Shown here: positions 31,089 through 35,858 of the stretch, piece after piece
Numbering within the stretch: position 1 is the stretch's first letter
How the letters are laid out: every line of letters starts with the position of its first letter
Source: Clostridiales bacterium
GTDB lineage: Bacteria; Bacillota; Clostridia; Christensenellales; Aristaeellaceae
Assembly (NCBI GenBank): GCA_015056015.1
Contig: SVHD01000026.1
Location: 1 to 35,858 of the forward strand
Reading direction: 5' to 3'
DNA length: 35,858 nucleotides
Program-made: the position numbers and the translations under genes
The notes under the pieces: generated by a model
Told to the model about the DNA's origin: nothing
Database searches by the model: none
The model's input: the letters and a program-made list of their open reading frames with translations, nothing else

Positions 31089-32654
31089 ATGCCAACGATC
31101 GTATGGATCATCCTGGCCGCGCTGGTGGCAGGGGCAGTGGGCGCATTCGCCGGTTTTTCCTATCGGAAAAATGTGGCGGAAAAGAAAATCGGCCGCACCG
31201 AAGAATACGCGAAAAAGCTGCTGGATGAAGCTACCCGCAAGGCGGATGATAAGAAAAAGGAAATGATCCTGGAGGCGAAGGAAGAAATTCTTCACCTTAA
31301 AACCGAACTGGATAAGGAAATCCGTACCCGGCGCGCCGAAATTCAGCGCTCTGAACGCCGCATGATCCAGCGGGAAGAAACCTTGGATAAGCTGGAAGAA
31401 AAGCTGGAAAAGAAGCAGGATAATCTGGCCAACCGGGAAGAAAGCCTGAATAAGAAATTTGAAAACGCCCAGAAGCTGGAAGACGAAGCGGAAGAATACA
31501 AGCAGAAGCAGATTGCTGAACTGGAACGCATCGCTACCATGACCCAGGATGAAGCCCGGCAGATGGTCATTGACCGGGTGCAGAAGGATGCTTTCCATGA
31601 CGCCGCTGCCACCGTACGCGAAATTGAAAGCCGCGCCAAGGAAGAGGGCGAAAAGAAAGCCCGCAATATTATCGCCCTGGCCATTCAGAAATGCGCTGCG
31701 GATCATGTGGCAGAAACCACCGTATCCGTCATTAACCTGCCCAACGATGATATGAAGGGCCGCATTATCGGCCGCGAAGGCCGCAATATCCGGGCCCTGG
31801 AAACCGCCACCGGCGTGGATCTGATTATCGATGATACCCCCGAAGCGGTGATTGTTTCCGCCTTTGATCCCGTCCGTCGCGAAATCGCCCGTCTGGCCAT
31901 TGAAAAGCTCATCATGGATGGGCGCATTCATCCCGCCCGTATTGAAGAATGCGTGGAAAAGGCCAAGAAGGAAGTGGAAAATCAGATTCGCGAGGCTGGC
32001 GAGCAGGCTGTGTTCGAAACCGGTCAGCATGGCATTCATCCCGAGCTGGTGAAGCTGCTGGGCCGCCAGCGGTATCGCACCAGCTATGGCCAGAATGTGC
32101 TCAAGCATTCCATCGAGGTCAGCCATCTGGCAGGCCTGATGGCCGCCGAGCTGGGCGCCGATGTGGCCCTGGCCAAGCGCGCCGGTCTTTTGCATGATAT
32201 CGGTAAGGCCGTTGACCACGAACAGGAAGGCACCCACGTCTCCCTGGGCGGCGAACTGGCCCGGAAATATCATGAAAGCGCCGATGTTATTCACGCGATT
32301 CTGGCCCATCATAACGATGTGGAACCCCAGACCGTGGAAGCCGTGCTGGTGCAGGCCGCTGACGCTATCAGCGCCGCCCGTCCCGGCGCCCGCCGTGAAT
32401 CCCTTGAAAATTATATCAAGCGTCTCACCAAGCTGGAGGAAATCGCCAATTCCTTCACCGGCGTGGATAAGTGCTTTGCCATCCAGTCCGGCCGCGAAGT
32501 GCGCATTATGGTCAAGCCTGAGGATGTTACCGATGAGGGCACCAAGGTGCTGGCCAAGGAAATTGCCAAGCGCATCGAAAAGGAAATGGAATATCCCGGC
32601 CAGATCCGCGTGAACGTGATCCGCGAAACCCGGAGCACCGAATACGCCAAATAA
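31089..32654 (+). CDS. rny: Ribonuclease Y
   Basis: 521 residues, the usual RNase Y length. The N-terminal membrane anchor is at about 4-24 ([20 protein letters not shown]). A long coiled coil follows at about 30-180 (Glu/Lys-rich, [18 protein letters not shown] onward). The KH domain is near 205-270 ([17 protein letters not shown]) and the HD domain near 335-430 ([26 protein letters not shown]). It is an endoribonuclease that starts mRNA decay at the membrane. GGAGGGAGGG lies nine bases before ATG 31089; an earlier in-frame ATG at 31068 overlaps this ribosome binding site and is unlikely. Confidence 0.97.
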   Translation: MPTIVWIILAALVAGAVGAFAGFSYRKNVAEKKIGRTEEYAKKLLDEATRKADDKKKEMILEAKEEILHLKTELDKEIRTRRAEIQRSERRMIQREETLDKLEEKLEKKQDNLANREESLNKKFENAQKLEDEAEEYKQKQIAELERIATMTQDEARQMVIDRVQKDAFHDAAATVREIESRAKEEGEKKARNIIALAIQKCAADHVAETTVSVINLPNDDMKGRIIGREGRNIRALETATGVDLIIDDTPEAVIVSAFDPVRREIARLAIEKLIMDGRIHPARIEECVEKAKKEVENQIREAGEQAVFETGQHGIHPELVKLLGRQRYRTSYGQNVLKHSIEVSHLAGLMAAELGADVALAKRAGLLHDIGKAVDHEQEGTHVSLGGELARKYHESADVIHAILAHHNDVEPQTVEAVLVQAADAISAARPGARRESLENYIKRLTKLEEIANSFTGVDKCFAIQSGREVRIMVKPEDVTDEGTKVLAKEIAKRIEKEMEYPGQIRVNVIRETRSTEYAK

Positions 32655-32669
32655 TCTGTTTTCAAGAAT

Positions 32670-32700
32670 CGCCGCAGAGCAATCTCTGCGGCGGTTTTTT
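32670..32700 (+). terminator. Intrinsic terminator of rny
   Basis: CGCCGCAGAG (32670-32679), loop CAAT, CTCTGCGGCG (32684-32693), G and six T. Confidence 0.93.
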
Positions 32701-32730
32701 GTTGGAGGTAGAGAATTACGGGTGAACGCT

Positions 32731-32781
32731 ATGGGGCTTATTCAGCCCCATGCCCCGAACCAGGGTCATTGCCCTTGGTTC
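32731..32781. repeat. Two tandem hairpins upstream of repeat copy E
   Basis: ATGGGGCT-TATTC-AGCCCCAT (32731-32751), then GAACCAGGG/CCCTTGGTTC (32757-32781) with one bulge. Neither has a T-run. Together with the hairpins at 32936-32997 they make a string of small palindromes flanking copy E. No gene is seen in 32701-33056. Confidence 0.6.
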
Positions 32782-32799
32782 CGAATATGTAAAAATATT

Positions 32800-32997
32800 G
32801 CGGGAGGGGTATTCTTTGTGGCCAAAGAATACCCCTCCCGCACCCTCCCCAAGAAAGCCGTACTGGATTTTTATGGACGATTCTAATCTGCTTGAGTGCC
32901 AGTGAAGCAATAAAGGGTACAGATAGCCACGGGCCGGGCGGCAGTTGCCGCCCAGCGGATGCAAAGCATCCGGGAAAACCAGGGTCATCGACCCTGG
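32800..32997 (+). repeat. Composite intergenic element, copy E, with extra hairpins
   Basis: A perfect 19-bp stem at 32800-32818/32823-32841, then the tail (CCCCAAGAAAGCCGTACTGG, then GATTCTAATCTGCTTGAGTG, CCAGTGAA). Three further small hairpins follow: GGGCGGC/GCCGCCC (32936-32953), CGGATGC-AAA-GCATCCG (32956-32972) and CCAGGGTC-ATC-GACCCTGG (32979-32997). The middle one recurs near copy A at 461-477 with the same flank CGGGAAAAC. Confidence 0.8.
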
Positions 32998-33056
32998 ACC
33001 CAATTGCGGAACAAGCCATGCATTTCTAATAACTGTTTCCCGCTGTTACTTAAAAA

Positions 33057-33096
33057 ACGCCGAAGGAGAAAGCTCGCTTTCTCTCGCGGCGTTTTT
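33057..33096. terminator. Orphan bidirectional terminator
   Basis: ACGCCG (33057-33062) pairs with CGGCGT (33087-33092), GAGAAAG (33066-33072) with CTTTCTC (33077-33083), loop CTCG. T-runs flank it on both strands. No gene ends nearby on either strand, so it probably closes a small RNA or is a relic. Confidence 0.75.
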
Positions 33097-33198
33097 ATGT
33101 TTTCCAATAGCCCGTGGATTATTTTTGATCGTATTCTAAAATTTTCGTTTCCCCAAGTTTCATGCGGAGATAACCGCGTTTTTCCACCCAAGTCATTT

Positions 33199-33262
33199 CG
33201 CAAACCGGAGTCCAGAGGAGGAACTCCTCTGGCGCGGGGTACAGGGGCCGCGGAGGCCCCTG
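33199..33262. repeat. Double-hairpin intergenic element (module 3), copy E2
   Basis: GCAAACCGGAGT, then CCAGAGGAG-GAA-CTCCTCTGG (33212-33232), the linker CGCGGGGTA, and CAGGGGCC-GCGGA-GGCCCCTG (33242-33262). This is the most perfect of the three copies. Unlike the others it is not next to the end of a minus-strand gene; it lies 30 bases before the MATE promoter. Confidence 0.82.
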
Positions 33263-33292
33263 GTACGGAAATGCAAAATCAAGAATTGTATC

Positions 33293-33321
33293 TTGCCCCT
33301 GCCGTGAAATGGGCGTATAAT
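33293..33321 (+). promoter_or_regulatory. Promoter of the MATE-M42 gene pair
   Basis: TTGCCC (33293-33298), a 17-base spacer and TATAAT (33316-33321). Ribosome binding site GGGAGG before GTG 33360. Confidence 0.78.
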
Positions 33322-33359
33322 AAAAAGACAGGATAAAAATACGAAGGGAGGCAGCGGGC

Positions 33360-34754
33360 GTGTTTCGCAAGCATGCATTGGCGCCCCAGGAGGGACGGAC
33401 ATTTTCCAATAAAGCCCTGATTGCCTTGATTCTTCCCCTGATTGCCGAGCAATTGCTGGCGGTCATGGTAGGCATGGCGGACACGGCCATGGTATCCGGC
33501 GTAGGGGAGAGCGCGGTGGCCGCCGTATCCACGGTGGATTCCCTGAATGTGATGTTCATCCAGCTCTTTGCCGCCATGAGCGCGGGCGGCGCGGTGGTAT
33601 CCGCCCAGTATCTGGGCAAAGGGGATAAGCAAAGCGCCTGCCGTGCCGCCAAGCAATTGATGCAGGGCACGGTGGCCATTGCGGTGGCGCTGGCATTGGG
33701 AATTGTGATATTCCATAAGCAATTGATGGGCCTGATGGATAATGGCAATGACCCGGCGATTCTTTCTCAATCTTATACGTATCTGATCATCACCGCTATT
33801 TCCTATCCCTTCCTGGGCATTTATAATGGGGGCGTAGGGCTATTGCGGGCCATGGGGGATTCGAAAACCTCCATGAAAACCAGTATTCTGATGAATATCA
33901 TCAATATCGTGGGCAATGCCATTATGATCCATCCCTGCGGCATGGGGGTGGCCGGTGCGGGCACCGCCACACTGCTTTCCCGCATCGTATCGGCATTGGT
34001 AATTATGCGGGTGATGTATCGGCAGAGCATGCCCATCCATCTGGAAAGCATGCGGGGCGTGAAAACATGGAAAGGGATCCGGGAATATTTCCGTTTCGAT
34101 TTTTCCATGCTCAGGCGGATTTTTAAAGTGGGCATTCCCAGCGGCCTGGAAAACAGCCTCTTCCAGCTGGGCCGCGTATTGATTATGAGCGTGGTGACCA
34201 CCTTTTCCACCCCTGTTCGCGCGGCCAATGCGGTCTGTAACAGCATCACCGGCCTGGTGATAACCCCCGGTACGGCGGTGAGCCTGGCGGCGGTGGCGGT
34301 GATCGGGCAATTGATCGGCGCGGATAAAAAGGAGGAAGCCAGGCATTACGGCAAAAAGCTGCTGGCCATCCAATACAGCGTGACGCTTCTGGCGACCAGT
34401 ATTGTATTTATCTTTGCCGAGCCCTTTGTGCGTTTGTTTAACCTCTCTGAAGAGGCGGTGCCGGTGGCCGTGGAAATCATGCGCGTCTATGCCATCATGG
34501 CGGCGGCGCTGTGGCCCTCTTCCTTCGGGCTGCCCAATGTGCTGCGTGCTGCAGGGGATGTGAAATTCACAATGAAGGTTTCCATCCTCAGCATGGCCCT
34601 TTTGCGGCTGGGCGCCTGCTATTTGCTGGTCTATGTATTCCATATGTCCCTGATGGGGGTATGGGTGGCCATGTATATGGATTGGGCAATGCGAACCGGT
34701 TTCTTTGTGGCAAGGTTTATCAGCGGCAAATGGCTGCATAAAAAAGTAATTTAA
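33360..34754 (+). CDS. MATE family efflux transporter
   Basis: 464 residues with twelve likely membrane helices in two six-helix halves. The first half starts NKALIALILPLIAEQLLAVMVGMADTAMVSGVG, with GAGTATLLSRIVSALV closing it. The second begins IFKVGIPSGLENSLFQLGRV. The P-x-x-x-E-x-L and the Asp after VGMA in helices 1-2 are typical of bacterial MATE exporters, which swap Na+ or H+ for cationic drugs or other organic compounds. The start is GTG 33360, eight bases after GGGAGG; this is one of two GTG starts chosen in the window. The M42 peptidase gene follows by 19 bases and is probably co-transcribed. Confidence 0.92.
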   Translation: MFRKHALAPQEGRTFSNKALIALILPLIAEQLLAVMVGMADTAMVSGVGESAVAAVSTVDSLNVMFIQLFAAMSAGGAVVSAQYLGKGDKQSACRAAKQLMQGTVAIAVALALGIVIFHKQLMGLMDNGNDPAILSQSYTYLIITAISYPFLGIYNGGVGLLRAMGDSKTSMKTSILMNIINIVGNAIMIHPCGMGVAGAGTATLLSRIVSALVIMRVMYRQSMPIHLESMRGVKTWKGIREYFRFDFSMLRRIFKVGIPSGLENSLFQLGRVLIMSVVTTFSTPVRAANAVCNSITGLVITPGTAVSLAAVAVIGQLIGADKKEEARHYGKKLLAIQYSVTLLATSIVFIFAEPFVRLFNLSEEAVPVAVEIMRVYAIMAAALWPSSFGLPNVLRAAGDVKFTMKVSILSMALLRLGACYLLVYVFHMSLMGVWVAMYMDWAMRTGFFVARFISGKWLHKKVI

Positions 34755-34773
34755 AAAAAGGAGATACAGAACC

Positions 34774-35787
34774 ATGAAAGATTACGCCCTGGAGTATATT
34801 CAGAAATTGCTTTCCATTCCTTCCCCCACCGGTTTTACCCGGGCGGCCACCGATTATCTGATGGAAACGCTGCAAAATCTGGGCTTTTCCCCGGTACGGG
34901 CGCTGAAGGGCGGCGTATCCTGCGAATTGGGCGGGGAGGGCAACGGCCTTATGCTTTCCGCCCATGTGGATACTTTGGGCGCCATGGTGCGCTCGGTAAA
35001 GGGCAACGGCCGCATCCGCTATACCCATGTGGGCGGCTGGCAGGACGCCACCGTGGAAACGGAGAATTGCCTGGTGCATACCCGGGATGGCCGCACTTAC
35101 AGCGCCACCGTGCAATCCACCAAGGCCAGCCAGCATGTGTATCCCGGCATGGGCGCTGAAGCCCGGGGCGAGGAAACATTGGAAATCGTGCTGGATGAAC
35201 CGGTGAAAACCGCCCAGGATGTGGAAAACTTAGGCATCGAAACGGGCTGCTATGTTTCCTGGGATCCCCGCACTGTGCTCACCGAATCCGGCTATCTCAA
35301 GAGCCGGCATCTGGATGATAAGGCCAGCGCCGGGGTGCTGCTGGCACTGGCCCGGATGGTGGCGGAAAAGAAAATCACTCTTAAGCGCCGGGTGTGCATT
35401 CTCTTTACGGTGTTTGAAGAGGTGGGCCACGGCTGCTCCATGAATCTGCCCGAAGGTATTGAGGATATGCTGGTGGTGGATATGGGCTGCGTGGGCGATG
35501 ATCTCAAATGCGATGAAACCATGGTTTCCATCTGCGTCAAGGATTCTGCCGGCCCTTACCATTACGAATTCACCAGCGAATTGATCGCCGCCGCCAAGGC
35601 AAACGGGATCGACTATGCAGCGGACGTCTATCCCTCCTATTCTTCCGATAGCGCCACCGCCCTCAAGGCCGGCAATGACGTGCGCTTTGCCCTCATCGGC
35701 CCGGGCGTATTCGCCTCCCACGGCTATGAACGCACCCATGTGAAGGGCATTGATAATACCTGCAAACTGCTGCTGACCCAGGTGTAA
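34774..35787 (+). CDS. M42 family metallo-aminopeptidase
   Basis: 337 residues, typical for M42 (FrvX/PepA/TET-like). The start YIQKLLSIPSPTGFTRAATDYL is diagnostic. Metal ligands appear as SAHVDTLG (about 68), LDDKASAG (bridging Asp, about 178), FEEVGHG (catalytic Glu and ligand Glu, about 213), VVDMG (Asp, about 233) and SHGYERTHVKG (His, about 318). Family members form large hollow dodecamers that trim N-termini of peptides. AAAGGAG lies before ATG 34774. It follows the MATE gene on the same transcript; no functional link is evident. Copy F of the palindromic element begins 18 bases after its stop. Confidence 0.95.
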   Translation: MKDYALEYIQKLLSIPSPTGFTRAATDYLMETLQNLGFSPVRALKGGVSCELGGEGNGLMLSAHVDTLGAMVRSVKGNGRIRYTHVGGWQDATVETENCLVHTRDGRTYSATVQSTKASQHVYPGMGAEARGEETLEIVLDEPVKTAQDVENLGIETGCYVSWDPRTVLTESGYLKSRHLDDKASAGVLLALARMVAEKKITLKRRVCILFTVFEEVGHGCSMNLPEGIEDMLVVDMGCVGDDLKCDETMVSICVKDSAGPYHYEFTSELIAAAKANGIDYAADVYPSYSSDSATALKAGNDVRFALIGPGVFASHGYERTHVKGIDNTCKLLLTQV

Positions 35788-35805
35788 GGAGTAGGACACA
35801 ATATT

Positions 35806-35858
35806 GCGGGAGGGGGATTCTTTGATGCCAAAGAATCCCCCTCCCGCACCCACCCCCA
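35806..35858 (+). repeat. Composite intergenic element, copy F (cut by window end)
   Basis: A perfect 19-bp stem: GCGGGAGGGGGATTCTTTG (35806-35824), a four-base loop, CAAAGAATCCCCCTCCCGC (35829-35847), then the start of the tail, ACCCACCCCCA. Compared with copy C one T-A pair is replaced by G-C (GGATTC instead of GTATTC), with both strands changed together. Confidence 0.85.

Noticed and set aside
33119-33196. 25-residue minus-strand frame (start MTWVEKRGYLRM, end ILEYDQK)
   Set aside because: The composition is protein-like, but there is no ribosome binding site or promoter, and it lies next to a repeat. It could be a gene remnant; not enough to annotate.
345-35858. CRISPR array interpretation of the dispersed palindromes
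   Set aside because: Copies are kilobases apart, lack regular spacers, and vary within the stems. No cas gene is present.

Overview
The window looks like chromosome from a low-to-medium GC, probably spore-forming member of the Clostridia (Bacillota). The support is strong AGGAGG-type ribosome binding sites, near-consensus sigma-A promoters with 17-base spacers, an uninterrupted sporulation sigma-K gene, RNase Y, peptidase T, a YdjI-like SPFH protein and a ybaB-recR-tdk cluster. Nothing in it looks like a phage, an integrative element or a CRISPR locus, and no tRNA or rRNA gene was seen. Assignments rest on reading the translations by eye; no database search was possible.

Layout. 1-327 is the end of an oxaloacetate decarboxylase-type carboxytransferase gene. 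691-2186 (minus) is a two-gene ABC exporter with a consensus promoter and an operator-like dyad. 2357-5221 (plus) holds a DUF368 (PopT-like) lipid-carrier transporter, a pseudo-receiver protein and an SPFH/zinc-ribbon protein. 5543-6229 (minus) is sigK, followed by a small secreted YbjN-like protein. 6954-13376 (minus) is a five-gene amino-sugar operon: ROK regulator, NagA, a cytoplasmic GH20 hexosaminidase, a NagB-like deaminase and a Gfo/Idh/MocA oxidoreductase. 13570-15629 (plus) is pepT plus a pyridoxal-kinase-like gene. 15683-19366 (minus) holds an acidic helical protein, rmuC, tdk, recR and ybaB. After a DUF2804 gene comes an approximately 800-nt stretch without credible coding capacity, then AraC and methyltransferase genes. 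23514-26799 (minus) is an ABC exporter operon ending in recO. The right end carries prfC, a TipA-like MerR regulator, a YwaF-like membrane protein, rny, a MATE transporter and an M42 aminopeptidase.

Most interesting signals. (1) At 20670-21471, a strong promoter, a 5'-3' closing helix, many local hairpins and an intrinsic terminator together define a large structured noncoding RNA gene of about 800 nt. (2) The prfC (release factor 3) leader has a five-codon upstream ORF with its own strong ribosome binding site, ending in UGA, followed by a sequence complementary to the prfC ribosome binding site. That arrangement suggests RF3 autoregulation by sensing termination speed. (3) A 313-bp unit made of seven hairpins sits between tdk and rmuC, flanked by a 22-bp direct repeat, as if it had split an ancestral tdk/rmuC overlap. 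(4) At least six copies of a composite palindromic intergenic element, and three copies of a second double-hairpin element, lie mostly at gene 3' ends and show compensatory stem changes. (5) The rny and ABC-exporter leaders each contain an attenuator-like terminator.
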